Made by a program: the position numbers and the translations under genes | From: an uncultured Pelagibacteraceae bacterium | GTDB taxonomy: Bacteria; Pseudomonadota; Alphaproteobacteria; Pelagibacterales; Pelagibacteraceae | Direction: 5' to 3' | DNA length: 33,556 nt | NCBI GenBank assembly: GCA_902545555.1 | Contig: CACCGK010000010.1 | Span: 1 to 33,556 of the forward strand | Shown: positions 25,008 to 33,554 of the stretch, piece by piece | How positions within the stretch are numbered: the stretch's first letter is position 1 | Layout of the letters: each line of letters starts with the position of its first letter | Notes under the pieces: generated by a model | Told to the model about the DNA's origin: nothing | The model's input: only the letters and a program-made list of their open reading frames with translations | Databases searched by the model: none

Positions 25008-25018
25008 ATTGATGAATT

Positions 25019-25486
25019 TTATCTAAAAAATAAACTTTTTCTAATATCTATAATTTCTCTGATCTGTTTTTCTTTAATAGCATTCCAAGAAACAAATAAA
25101 GTACATAATTGATATAAGGCAAATATCTCATTTTTTTGATTTTGAGACAAATCACTATCTGCTTCAACATAGTTTTCAAAATAAGAAATATTATTTCTTG
25201 CACAGTTTAAATAATATTTACAAGCATCTGTTACTGTAGCCGTTGACCACCAGTTTGAGTCTCTGAAAAGGTTCGATATTTCTTGGTAGAAAGAACTTGT
25301 TTCAGAAATAGTCAAATCCTTTTGAACATTTTCTGAAAATTGATCTAATTCAAATTGAATTAAAGCTAGTACCTTTTTTTCACTACTTCTCTTCACAAGT
25401 AGCTCAATGACATTTTTATATGACATTGATTGGATTTTATTCCAATTATCAAAAAAATCGTTTGGTGCTTTGTTTGAATCTCCCAT
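25019..25486 (-). CDS. Protein of unknown function
   Basis: I do not recognise a family. With the start at 25486 the product has 155 residues, begins MGDSNKAPNDFFDNW and is predicted mostly helical, soluble, without signal peptide; a WWSTATVTDACKYYLNCARN stretch and two late cysteines stand out. I chose this ATG because it lies 2 bp after the stop of the preceding dehydrogenase gene (TAGTTATG); an ATG at 25510 would add eight residues and overlap that gene by 22 bp. Neither has a clear ribosome site. By position it is the last gene of the dioxygenase/dehydrogenase operon, so it may serve the same pathway. Confidence 0.65.
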   Translation of the reverse strand: MGDSNKAPNDFFDNWNKIQSMSYKNVIELLVKRSSEKKVLALIQFELDQFSENVQKDLTISETSSFYQEISNLFRDSNWWSTATVTDACKYYLNCARNNISYFENYVEADSDLSQNQKNEIFALYQLCTLFVSWNAIKEKQIREIIDIRKSLFFR

Positions 25487-25488
25487 AA

Positions 25489-26568
25489 CTAATTTTTTAA
25501 AGGTAACCAAGAATTATATAAAGGATTATCTTTATTGATTGGAAGTTTAATATTCTTATTTTTTCTAGAAGAAACATACACAGCGGTTACAAATTCTAGA
25601 GATTTTCTAGCATCTGACAAAGTTACTTCATCACTAGGAGAATCATCTAGTTTATTTGCAATTTCATCAAACATACCTGCATACCATGATTTTGGTTCTT
25701 TTACTTTTGATAGAACTTCATCTATTTGAGCTTGAGTTATAGGAGCTCTTGGTAAAAAGTCCCATTTATCATCAGCTGGACTATATGGTTTATCTGGTGA
25801 TGCACCAGACTCAGCTGTTAATCCCTCAAAACAAAATCTAAGCCTACTAGTATCATTTGCTGCACCCAATGTAATTGAACTTGTAACAAGAGTTCCGTTT
25901 TTCATTTCAATTGAAAGGGCAGCACAATCCTCAACTTCAATATCATTTACTCTAGTTGTTAATTTTGCAAAAACATTTGAAACAGGCCCCAAGATCATAC
26001 TCACTAAATCGTGAATATGTATGGAATGACTTAATATTGCACCACCTTGTTCACCTTCCCAAGTTCCTCTCCAAGGTTTTGAATAATAATCTTTACCTCT
26101 ATTCCAATGAGTTTCTAAAGAAGCTACCAAAGGGTTTCCTGCTAAACCAGATTTGATTAATGATTTTAATTTTGAAAATCCTAGACCATATCGATATTGA
26201 AATACTGGGAAAAGAAGCTTGCCAGTTTCTTTGCTGGTCTTTTCTAATTCGTCTACTTCTTTAAGACTTGAAACTAATGGTTTTTCACAAATCACGTGCT
26301 TTCCAGCTTCCATAGCTTTTTTACAAGCAGAAAAATGTAAATGAGGTGGGAGACAAATATCAATGATATCAATTTCTTTAACTTTTAATACATCATCAAA
26401 ATTTAGAGAAACTTTTGTTTCATTATTTGATTGAAGTATTTTATCAATAGCTTGCCGAGTTAAACCACATAATGTGTGAACATTAAATCTCTCGGATACT
26501 TTTTGAAAATCTTCAAAATGTTTTGCTCCTATATTAGTTCCAATTATTGCTACTTGATATTTTTTCAT
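25489..26568 (-). CDS. Gfo/Idh/MocA-family NAD(P)-dependent oxidoreductase
   Basis: The 359-residue enzyme has the N-terminal nucleotide-binding start YQVAIIGTNIGAKHFEDF and the family motif VICEKPLV, with the conserved Lys of the EKP motif. The C-terminal half carries GGAILSHSIHIHDL with the catalytic His region. Family members oxidise or reduce cyclic sugars, inositols and similar polyols; the substrate here is not readable. It overlaps the next dehydrogenase gene upstream by 4 bp (ATGA), and the two together with the PhyH dioxygenase look like one catabolic operon. Confidence 0.87.
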   Translation of the reverse strand: MKKYQVAIIGTNIGAKHFEDFQKVSERFNVHTLCGLTRQAIDKILQSNNETKVSLNFDDVLKVKEIDIIDICLPPHLHFSACKKAMEAGKHVICEKPLVSSLKEVDELEKTSKETGKLLFPVFQYRYGLGFSKLKSLIKSGLAGNPLVASLETHWNRGKDYYSKPWRGTWEGEQGGAILSHSIHIHDLVSMILGPVSNVFAKLTTRVNDIEVEDCAALSIEMKNGTLVTSSITLGAANDTSRLRFCFEGLTAESGASPDKPYSPADDKWDFLPRAPITQAQIDEVLSKVKEPKSWYAGMFDEIANKLDDSPSDEVTLSDARKSLEFVTAVYVSSRKNKNIKLPINKDNPLYNSWLPLKN

Positions 26569-27575
26569 TTTTTTTCAGCTTGCTCTTGAGCTTTAATAGC
26601 AAGTTCCATTGAAAGGTAAGTAATTTCTTGAGGACATGCAGTTTCTGTTCTGTTTAAAACATCAGTAATTAAATTACTAAAGTAGGGTAGTTTAACTTTA
26701 GAACAATCAATATGTTTCACTTCATCATTGTTTGCTAAAAATAAATGATTACCTTTTTCTGATTTTGCTAAGTCTGTATATTTTCTTATTTCAATAAAAC
26801 CTTTGTCTCCAAGGATTAACAATCTTCCATCCCCCCAAGTTGGAAGAGCATCTGGAGTAAACCAATCCAGACGAATATAGCCATGCCCACCATTACCAGT
26901 AAGGTTCACTTCACCAAAATCTTGAAAACCAGGCATATCTTTCTTTGTCGTATTTTCTACTAATGCATGGTTAATTTTTGCCTGATTTGATTTTGTAAAT
27001 ACTAAAAATTGATGAATTTGGTGAGAACCAATATCAGTAATAATTCCTCCATAACTTTGACGATTATAAAACCAATCAGGTCTTTCATAATTACCCTGTC
27101 TATGGGGACCTGTACCAATCGTTTGCTTTACTTTACCAATTTTTCCCACATTGACTAATTCTTCAGCTTTAGCAACTGCAGCAACGTGAAATCTTTCAGA
27201 AAAATTTACAGACCATATTTTTCCAGTTTCTTTAACAGTGTTTTTCAAATTATTTAACTGATCTAACGTAGTACAGCCTGGTTTATCTACCATTACATCT
27301 TTCCCAGCTTTTAATGCATCTATTGAATGACCAGCTCTATCTACAGGGATCGAAGATATTAAAATCATATCAATAGATGAGTCATTTAATATTTCCTCTT
27401 TATTTTCTTTTCTTTTAATATTTGGATATTTTTTATTAAATTCTTGAAGAGTTAAAGGATCCCCATCTGTCCAAAAGTAATTACAGCTACAACCTTCTTT
27501 GATCATTTCATCTAGCATATCGAAAATATGACCGTGATCTATTCCGATTACTCCAAGGTTAAGTACTTTTTTCAT
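26565..27575 (-). CDS. Gfo/Idh/MocA-family oxidoreductase, second paralogue
   Basis: The 336-residue chain begins LNLGVIGIDHGHIFDMLDEM and has the motif VMVDKPGC in place of the usual EKP, so the Lys is kept but Glu is Asp. YGGIITDIGSHQIHQF corresponds to the GG..D.G.H.ID catalytic region. It differs strongly from its downstream neighbour, so this is not a recent duplication. Two tandem Gfo/Idh/MocA enzymes often act one after the other on a sugar or inositol (oxidation then epimer-forming reduction). It starts 3 bp after the PhyH gene stop. Confidence 0.86.
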   Translation of the reverse strand: MKKVLNLGVIGIDHGHIFDMLDEMIKEGCSCNYFWTDGDPLTLQEFNKKYPNIKRKENKEEILNDSSIDMILISSIPVDRAGHSIDALKAGKDVMVDKPGCTTLDQLNNLKNTVKETGKIWSVNFSERFHVAAVAKAEELVNVGKIGKVKQTIGTGPHRQGNYERPDWFYNRQSYGGIITDIGSHQIHQFLVFTKSNQAKINHALVENTTKKDMPGFQDFGEVNLTGNGGHGYIRLDWFTPDALPTWGDGRLLILGDKGFIEIRKYTDLAKSEKGNHLFLANNDEVKHIDCSKVKLPYFSNLITDVLNRTETACPQEITYLSMELAIKAQEQAEKK

Positions 27576-27578
27576 AAA

Positions 27579-28403
27579 CTAATAAGATCCTTTTTGTTTT
27601 GCACCCTTATAAAAAATTTCTTGCAAGTAATCATTTTCTTTTTTTCGAAGTAAAATACTTTCTTCACTCATTAAAGCATAAGTTCTGTTTATAATTTCAT
27701 GATGATTATATTTATCCTCTCCTCTTGCAATTTGAACACTATTTTTACCCAAGGTTTGTTTTACGTTTGTCCCTATATAACTTTGAATAACAAATCCTAT
27801 TCTTCTGTCATTACTCTTATTAATGCCTGACCCATGTACTACTCTTGGATGATGCAAAGACATTTGACCAGCTTTTAGTTCTATAGATTTAACTTCATCT
27901 TCAGGTATATTTTCTACTGTTTGTCCTCGAGTAAGCAAGTTGTCTTCATTAAATTTTTCATTGTGATCTTTAATATTTAAATGTGATTTAGGCCACATTT
28001 TCACACATCCGTTGTTTTCGTTCGAATCTGTTAATGCGACCCATGCTGTAACCCAATTGTGTGGTTCTAATCCTATGTACTTTGCATCTTGGTGATAACT
28101 TACAAAACCTTGTTCGTTAGGGTTTTTGATAAACAAAGTAGTGCTGCAAACTAAGATGTTTTTTCCAATAATACTTTCTACTGCATCTAAAATTTTTGAA
28201 TTATGAACAATAGAATCAAGTTTTGGTGAAATTAAATGAACATTATATCTTCCCGATTTATCTATTTCATTTGGCATTTTTTTTTCAATCAATTCTATTT
28301 CTTGTCTTGCCTCCAAGGCTTCACTACTAGACAAAACTTCAATAGGCGATATGTAACCTTGATCTTCATACTGTTTAAGTTGATTTGATGATAGATAAGT
28401 CAT
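27579..28403 (-). CDS. PhyH (phytanoyl-CoA dioxygenase)-family Fe(II)/2-oxoglutarate oxygenase
   Basis: These non-haem iron enzymes hydroxylate small substrates using O2 and 2-oxoglutarate. The iron facial triad is visible: His104 and Asp106 in SYHQDAKYIG, and His190 in VVHGSGINKSNDRRIGF, with Arg200/Arg201 to hold 2-oxoglutarate. WVALTDSNENNGCVKMWPKSH is also typical. The 274-residue length matches bacterial members, which act on osmolytes, phosphonates or terpenoid compounds. It is the first gene of a minus-strand operon with two Gfo/Idh/MocA dehydrogenases, so hydroxylation followed by dehydrogenation is the likely order; the substrate is unknown. Confidence 0.9.
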   Translation of the reverse strand: MTYLSSNQLKQYEDQGYISPIEVLSSSEALEARQEIELIEKKMPNEIDKSGRYNVHLISPKLDSIVHNSKILDAVESIIGKNILVCSTTLFIKNPNEQGFVSYHQDAKYIGLEPHNWVTAWVALTDSNENNGCVKMWPKSHLNIKDHNEKFNEDNLLTRGQTVENIPEDEVKSIELKAGQMSLHHPRVVHGSGINKSNDRRIGFVIQSYIGTNVKQTLGKNSVQIARGEDKYNHHEIINRTYALMSEESILLRKKENDYLQEIFYKGAKQKGSY

Positions 28404-28417
28404 ATTATTTTGAAAAG

Positions 28418-28444
28418 ATTATATGAGCTCAACTATTTCTTCAA
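28418..28444 (-). promoter_or_regulatory. Promoter for the PhyH-dehydrogenase operon
   Basis: On the minus strand a perfect -10 TATAAT (28418-28423) lies 15 bp downstream of TTGAAG (28439-28444), or 16 bp from the overlapping ATTGAA. The transcript would start about 8 bases ahead of the ATG at 28403. On the plus strand the same gap holds TTGAAA (28410-28415) with a poor -10 at 28433-28439, a possible overlapping promoter for the MOSC gene. Confidence 0.45.
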
Positions 28445-28450
28445 TAATTT

Positions 28451-28897
28451 ATGGCCGAAGTATTTAAATTAGGAATTACCACTAACAACAATCAACCAAT
28501 CAAGGAAGTAAATTCAATTGAGGTTTTAGCAAATAAAGGAATAGTAGGCGATCGACACTTTCATGATTTTAATGATCCTTACAATCAATTATCTTTAATA
28601 GAGGCTGAGAATATTGATGAATATAATATTAAATTTGGGCTCGATATACATTACATCAATTTTAGAAGGAATGTTGTTACAAAAGGAATACAGTTAAACG
28701 ATTTAATTGGAAAAAAATTGAAAGTAGGAAATGTTGAATTAGAGGGAATTGAATTATGTCGACCGTGTCGACATTTGACTGAAATGCTCGATCAAAAAAA
28801 TATCCTTAAAGAATTTATGAGAAAAGGAGGCCTTAGATGCCAAATTCTTTCGTCTTCTAAAATTAATGTCGGTGATAAAATAGAAATAATTAATTAA
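28451..28897 (+). CDS. MOSC domain protein
   Basis: The 148-residue protein is a stand-alone MOSC domain, the sulfur-carrying C-terminal domain of molybdenum cofactor sulfurases. It shows GIVGDRHF, FRRNVVTKGIQLNDLIGKKLKVG, the LCRPCRHL motif with Cys103 and Cys106, GLRCQILSSSKI and VGDKIEI. Stand-alone MOSC proteins may handle activated sulfur, or detoxify N-hydroxylated compounds when they bind the cofactor themselves. It is divergent from the PhyH gene and overlaps the convergent MFS gene by 4 bp, so it is a single-gene unit. Confidence 0.9.
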   Translation: MAEVFKLGITTNNNQPIKEVNSIEVLANKGIVGDRHFHDFNDPYNQLSLIEAENIDEYNIKFGLDIHYINFRRNVVTKGIQLNDLIGKKLKVGNVELEGIELCRPCRHLTEMLDQKNILKEFMRKGGLRCQILSSSKINVGDKIEIIN

Positions 28898-30198
28898 GTT
28901 TTTACAGTTTCATTGACTGGGTTTTCATCAAGTGTTGCAGGTGTATCGGGGTCTAGCTCCAATCCAGCAGGCGTAATGGTTGCTGGAACTGGTGTAAATG
29001 TTGAATCTGGGTTCTCAACAGTTTTTCTAACTTTCATTCTATACAACCCAAACATTCCAATTATAGCGTGTGCAATAATTAAAAAAACAAACAAACCATT
29101 CAATCCAAACCATTCCATAAAAATAGCACATAAAATTGGACCGCTAATTGCTCCAACGCCAAATATTAATTGTAATCCACCACCTGCAGCAACAAACTTA
29201 GATTTTGGAACAAAGTCATTTGTATGTGCAAGGTTAAGAGAGAATAGTGGTAAACACAAACTAGTATAAAGCCCAACTGCAATAAAAAATATTATTTTCC
29301 TGAAAGCAAATTCATCCATATAATAAATATTTTGAATAGGATCATTCGAAGTTAAAATTGCAATAAATGCTAGTAACGAGCTTCCAAAAGTAGTGATAAC
29401 TATTACTTTCCTTCTATCAAAAATATCTGAAAAATAACCAATTGGACCTTGGCCTACAACTCCAGCAATTGTTGATGTAAATAAAAGTATAGATGTCTCA
29501 AATAAAGTAAATTTTGCGATTGTTGCATAAACAGAAATTAAAGAAAAGAAAGCTGCATGAATTATTCCAGTAAAGAAAGAACTTAAAGAACCAAGAGGTG
29601 AGATTTTATAAAGTTCTAAGATACTTATTGTTTCTATTTTTTTAAATTTAGGGGCAGGTCTTTTTGTTAATAAAATTGGAACTAGAGCAACAGAAAGTAA
29701 AATAGAAACCAAAATAAATGGTTCATAAGCTTCAGGTTCACTTATATTAAGTAGAAGCATACCTAGGGCTAAACCAAAATAAATTACCATCATGTAAGCA
29801 GACAATAGTTGTCCTCTATTTTTATTAGTTGCTCTATCATTTAGCCAACTTTCAGTAACAACGTAACAACTAACTAAACTTATACCTGTTATGAACCTAC
29901 TAATTGTCCACATGAAGGGATTTATATAAACTACAGCAATTAATGCACTTAAAGATGCAAGAGAAGCAAATGCAGCAAATACTCTTATATGCCCAACTTT
30001 TGAAACAAAATTAGGAGTAGTTCTTGAACCCACAAAGTAACCAACATAATACCCAGACATAAAGATACCAGTTGTAAAAACACTAAAGTCCTCAAGTACA
30101 GAACGAATACCCATTACCTGCATCTGTAATCCATGAGCTATCATCATGGTTCCAATACCTATAAAAAGAGCCCAGGATTTTTTTACTTCTTTTTGCAT
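28894..30198 (-). CDS. MFS transporter, YcaD-like
   Basis: The 434-residue protein has twelve hydrophobic segments in two sets of six. FMSGYYVGYFVGSRTTPNFVSKVGHIRVFAAF in the first third and YFSDIFDRRKVIVI after the mid loop carry the MFS G-x3-D/R signatures, and VTESWLNDRATNKNRGQLLSAYM is typical of the YcaD/UMF branch. The substrate is not known. The C-terminus is a 40-residue hydrophilic tail rich in Pro, Thr and Asp, unlike most family members. It follows the EamA gene by 30 bp on the same strand and overlaps the convergent MOSC gene by 4 bp. Confidence 0.88.
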   Translation of the reverse strand: MQKEVKKSWALFIGIGTMMIAHGLQMQVMGIRSVLEDFSVFTTGIFMSGYYVGYFVGSRTTPNFVSKVGHIRVFAAFASLASLSALIAVVYINPFMWTISRFITGISLVSCYVVTESWLNDRATNKNRGQLLSAYMMVIYFGLALGMLLLNISEPEAYEPFILVSILLSVALVPILLTKRPAPKFKKIETISILELYKISPLGSLSSFFTGIIHAAFFSLISVYATIAKFTLFETSILLFTSTIAGVVGQGPIGYFSDIFDRRKVIVITTFGSSLLAFIAILTSNDPIQNIYYMDEFAFRKIIFFIAVGLYTSLCLPLFSLNLAHTNDFVPKSKFVAAGGGLQLIFGVGAISGPILCAIFMEWFGLNGLFVFLIIAHAIIGMFGLYRMKVRKTVENPDSTFTPVPATITPAGLELDPDTPATLDENPVNETVKT

Positions 30199-30228
30199 TT
30201 ATAATTTCTAAGTTTAAATAATTGCTGG

Positions 30229-31104
30229 CTAAGTAGTTTTGGTTTGTGTTTTTTTTATGGCTAAGAATGAGTGGATTGCGATAGTTAGTATGATCACAAT
30301 TCCTCCTTGGATTGTCTCTATTGAAGGCTGTTCTTTAACAACCATCCAAACCCAAATAGGACCTAAAACAGTTTCCATTAAGAAGAATAAATTTACTTCC
30401 GCTCCAGTTATATATCTTGGTGCTAGTGTTACGAGCACAAAGGGAATTGCTACACATAAAATACACATAGCTGGAATTATATAAATATCATTATTTTTTA
30501 ATTCAAAACTATCAATAAAAAATAAAGCAACTAAAGCCACCACTAACTTACCAACTACAGCTGATGGCACTAAGTTCAAACTTTTTCCAGCTCTTATTAT
30601 TGTTGCTCCAGCTGCTAGACCAGCAGATGTAATAAATCCTAGAATATCACCAAATATATTTCCTAATTTTACAGAGTCGTAAAAAATATAAAGCACACTT
30701 AAAAAAGTGATCACAATTGCAATTAATGTATTTCTGTCTGGTTTTTCTTTTAAAAATATTGCTCCAAAGATTGCTGATAACATTGGAGCAAGAGCTACCA
30801 TCACTAAAGTATTAGCTACATTTGTATTCTGAATGGATAAAACAAATGTAATATTTGTAATTGAAAAAGTTACAATATAAGCCACTCCATAAATTGAATT
30901 TCCATAAAGTAATTTAAAAAAAACAGATCTATAAATAATTAACATTCCAATAAATACAGTGACAAAAGGAATCATTCCTCTGTAAAAAACTAAGCCCCAA
31001 GTATCTACGTTTGATAATCTAATAAACAAACTATCTGGAGTGAGAAACATTACTGCCACAAAAGCCATTAAAGAACCTTTTTGCTGATCGCTTAAAATAT
31101 TCAT
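30229..31104 (-). CDS. EamA/DMT-superfamily transporter
   Basis: The 291-residue protein has about ten membrane helices in two repeats. VMFLTPDSLFIRL with FYRGMIPF marks the first helices, and LVMVALAPMLSAIFGAIFLKEKPDRNT and EVNLFFLMETVLGPIWVWMVVKEQPS are the paired half-ends typical of EamA permeases. It is coupled to gshB by a 4-bp overlap, so export or import of glutathione-related or other thiol compounds is possible, but the family is broad. It is not close to the EamA protein at 20046. Confidence 0.88.
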   Translation of the reverse strand: MNILSDQQKGSLMAFVAVMFLTPDSLFIRLSNVDTWGLVFYRGMIPFVTVFIGMLIIYRSVFFKLLYGNSIYGVAYIVTFSITNITFVLSIQNTNVANTLVMVALAPMLSAIFGAIFLKEKPDRNTLIAIVITFLSVLYIFYDSVKLGNIFGDILGFITSAGLAAGATIIRAGKSLNLVPSAVVGKLVVALVALFFIDSFELKNNDIYIIPAMCILCVAIPFVLVTLAPRYITGAEVNLFFLMETVLGPIWVWMVVKEQPSIETIQGGIVIILTIAIHSFLAIKKTQTKTT

Positions 31105-32027
31105 GCTTTAAGCTCTTTCCAAAAAGTTTTAGCTAAATTTTTTCCTGATAGATCATAAAGTGTTTTAAGTCCAGTTGGAGAGGTAACATTTATATCTCCA
31201 TTAAGTTTTTGATCTATAAAATCAATCCCTGCAAAAAAAATATTTTCTTTTTTTAAATCTTTTGCAATTAATTTTGAAATTTTAATTTCTTTACTTGTTA
31301 ATTTTATATTAGTTGGTTTTGCTCCTTTACTCATATTACTTAAAATTGAACCTTTCTTTGGAACTCTTGAAATTGCACCACATACTTTACCATTAATAAT
31401 AAAAACCCTTTTGTCTCCGTTACTTATTTTAGGAAGAAATTTTTGGCACATGATATGATCATGTTTTTTTATAAATTTATTAACCATTTTTGAATTAAAC
31501 TTAGTTAGTAAATGAATATCATTTCCACTGAAACTATGGATGGGTTTTAAAATGACTTTTTTGTTTTTTTTAATAAAATTTTTTATTTCATCCATATTTT
31601 GAGTAAAAATTGTAGCTGGCATGTATTTTTGATATTTAGATGAATACAATTTTTCAGAAATATTCCTTACAGAGGTAGGGTTGTTAATTATTTTAACTTT
31701 AGCCTTAATTGTATCCAAAATGTATGTTGTTGAAATATACTCAAGATTAAAAGGTGGATCTTGGCGAATAAGAATAAATTTACATTTTGATAAGTCTAAA
31801 TTTTGATTTTTAGTGATTTTATAGAATTTTTTATTGCTATAGTTAAATTTAATAAAAAAACCTTTAGCTGTAACTTTCGAATTAACAACTGATAAGTCTT
31901 TTGGATCATAATAGAAAATTTTATATTTTTTGCTCTGAATTTCGTTTGCTAAAAAAACACTTGTATCCGTTAAAGGATTTAGTTTAGAAGGATGATTTCC
32001 TTGAACAGCAACAATTTTATTTATCAT
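31101..32027 (-). CDS. gshB: Glutathione synthetase
   Basis: GshB joins gamma-glutamylcysteine and glycine with ATP to make glutathione, so it is another glycine consumer in the window. The ATP-grasp fold is visible: LIRQDPPFNLEYISTTYILD in the N-terminal part, INNPTSVRNISEKLYSSKY, VILKPIHSFSGNDIHLL, GDKRVFIINGKVCGAISRVP and the metal-binding FAGIDFIDQKLNGDINVTSP, ending in GLKTLYDLSG. The 308-residue length is normal. It overlaps gshA by 11 bp upstream and the EamA gene by 4 bp downstream. Confidence 0.95.
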   Translation of the reverse strand: MINKIVAVQGNHPSKLNPLTDTSVFLANEIQSKKYKIFYYDPKDLSVVNSKVTAKGFFIKFNYSNKKFYKITKNQNLDLSKCKFILIRQDPPFNLEYISTTYILDTIKAKVKIINNPTSVRNISEKLYSSKYQKYMPATIFTQNMDEIKNFIKKNKKVILKPIHSFSGNDIHLLTKFNSKMVNKFIKKHDHIMCQKFLPKISNGDKRVFIINGKVCGAISRVPKKGSILSNMSKGAKPTNIKLTSKEIKISKLIAKDLKKENIFFAGIDFIDQKLNGDINVTSPTGLKTLYDLSGKNLAKTFWKELKA

Positions 32028-33312
32028 ATAATTCGTCTAAATTTTCGTTTTTTGAAAATTTACTAATCATATGATCTGCGTTTGTTGTCTTATTATCAAT
32101 TACTTTTTGTAGATGGTTTAGGAATACAGTCTCGTTATTACCTTTTTTACTTAAAACATCCCTATTCTCTAAACCTTTTCTTGAAAGATCTAAAAGTGTT
32201 GATGACCAATAAAGAAGATCTTTACCCATTAATTGAGTATTAAATCCCTTTTGTGGTGCCTCTAGATAAGCGTTAATTATTTTATTGATGTCCCATTTCG
32301 AAATTAGCTCATGAACTTCATCTAAATTTCCATAAAGCATACCAATATTGAAAGCTGGTCCTGCACATAAACAATCCCAACCACAGGTATCCATTGATCT
32401 TAATTCAATATATTTCTTTACTCTGTTTTCCGTAAATATTGTGCTTAAATGAGTTGTTAAGTCTGCTTCAGTTGGATGTCTATTTCCAATTTCTTGGATT
32501 TTTCCATCCATAAAATCCTTAAAAATATATTTCCTACCTGAGATATACTGATCTTTATGTTGTATAAGTAATATAGGAAAATTAATTACAAAATCTGCAT
32601 ATTTTTCAAAATTCATATTTTCAAAAAATAATTTAGGCAATCCACCTCTAGAAGTACTTTGCCATACTTTAGATCTATAAGATAAATAATTGCTATTTTT
32701 TTTCTCCACAATTGAGGAATTCGCAAATAAAGCAATGGCAATTGGTACTATTGAGTTTGCTACTCTAAACTTTTTAATAAAATCTTCTTCTGAGCTATAA
32801 TCTATATTTAATTGAGTGCCACATGTTCGATACATCATATCTAAACTAAGTTCACCTCCTAGAGGCATATCCTTAGTCATCAGTTCATATCGTTGTTTAG
32901 GATTGTTTGGGATTTCACTTAATTTAGATATTGGATCAAATCCTGCACTAACAATTTTAATATCTAATTTTTTTGTAACTTGTTTTAATTCAAACAAATA
33001 GTCTTGTGACTCTGCACAAGCTTCGTGCATATGATTTAATTTATCTCCTGATAATTCTATTTGATTGCCTGGTTCAAGAGTTATATTTTTACCACCTTTA
33101 TTAAGAGCAATGATATTTTCTTTTTCAAAAACTGGATTCCAGCCAAATTCAAGTAAGGCTGTAAACATTTCTTTTATTTTTGGATAATCAATTCTTTTAT
33201 TGTCTAAATTATTAAATAAAAACTTTTCATGCTCGATCCCAATTTTGAAATTTTTGGGTTCCTCAATACCTGATTTAAAATAATTTATAATTTTTTCTTT
33301 TGAATCAATCAT
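32017..33312 (-). CDS. gshA: Glutamate-cysteine ligase, plant/proteobacterial type
   Basis: This enzyme makes gamma-glutamylcysteine, the first step to glutathione. The 431-residue chain belongs to the plant-like class, not the E. coli one: FKIGIEHEKFLF, ITLEPGNQIELSGD, MTKDMPLGGELSLDMMYRTCGTQLNIDY, GNRHPTEADLTTHLSTIFTENRVKKYIELRSMD. The Cys in MYRTC is where plant enzymes have a regulatory disulfide partner. Start ATG 33312 fits family length. It overlaps gshB by 11 bp, so the two are coupled, and follows the HD-domain gene by 29 bp. Confidence 0.95.
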   Translation of the reverse strand: MIDSKEKIINYFKSGIEEPKNFKIGIEHEKFLFNNLDNKRIDYPKIKEMFTALLEFGWNPVFEKENIIALNKGGKNITLEPGNQIELSGDKLNHMHEACAESQDYLFELKQVTKKLDIKIVSAGFDPISKLSEIPNNPKQRYELMTKDMPLGGELSLDMMYRTCGTQLNIDYSSEEDFIKKFRVANSIVPIAIALFANSSIVEKKNSNYLSYRSKVWQSTSRGGLPKLFFENMNFEKYADFVINFPILLIQHKDQYISGRKYIFKDFMDGKIQEIGNRHPTEADLTTHLSTIFTENRVKKYIELRSMDTCGWDCLCAGPAFNIGMLYGNLDEVHELISKWDINKIINAYLEAPQKGFNTQLMGKDLLYWSSTLLDLSRKGLENRDVLSKKGNNETVFLNHLQKVIDNKTTNADHMISKFSKNENLDELYDK

Positions 33313-33341
33313 GCGCTGTAAGTAGTGATTTATAGCTAAAT

Positions 33342-33554
33342 TTAAAGATAATAATAAGGCTCTTTTGCGAATATTTTTTTAACTAATGGCTTAAAATCAT
33401 CCAAAGTCATGCTTTTGTAATCAGGGTCAAAAGAGCATTGGTCATATTTTTCACAAAAATCTATAGTGTCTTGATAATACTTGTGGTCCTTAAATTTATC
33501 TCTTGCATTTCTGTCACCACCTAAATGATGAGCGCTGTAGTAAGTTTGAAAAAG
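33342..33554 (-). CDS. HD-domain protein, C-terminal part (cut by window edge)
   Basis: The minus-strand frame open from the right edge reads 70 residues to TAA at 33342-33344. It carries YYSAHHLGGDRNARDKF, YQDTIDFCEKYDQCSFDPDY and FKPLVKKIFAKEPYYYL. This matches the C-terminal end of a predicted HD phosphohydrolase family (COG4341 type), related to the di-iron oxygenase PhnZ, which cleaves a hydroxylated phosphonate. The N-terminal HD metal ligands lie outside the window, so hydrolase and oxygenase roles cannot be told apart. It lies 29 bp upstream of gshA on the same strand. Confidence 0.75.
   Translation of the reverse strand, partial: LFQTYYSAHHLGGDRNARDKFKDHKYYQDTIDFCEKYDQCSFDPDYKSMTLDDFKPLVKKIFAKEPYYYL

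Larger units (their letters stand above)
24739..25018. other. 280-bp mostly non-coding, repeat-rich gap
   Basis: This is the longest stretch without an intact gene. From left to right it holds an AT-rich leader for the hydrolase gene, a TTTATCTAAAAAA stretch, the TTCTAG triplet repeat, a G-rich 10-bp tandem repeat, a small hairpin (24929-24947) and the broken gene copy. Part of it is a diverged relative of the gap at 23533-23610. Confidence 0.7.

Noticed and set aside
23292..25018. Insertion sequence around the hydrolase gene
   Set aside because: No transposase frame, no terminal inverted repeats; the flanking repeats are direct and 40 bp, too long for a usual target duplication.
25489..27575. 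Recent tandem duplication of the two Gfo/Idh/MocA genes
   Set aside because: The two proteins differ through most of their length and in the EKP motif, so they are old paralogues or separate acquisitions.
28913..29269. Plus-strand frame of 118 codons antisense to the MFS gene
   Set aside because: It mirrors the MFS coding sequence and has no promoter or ribosome site of its own.
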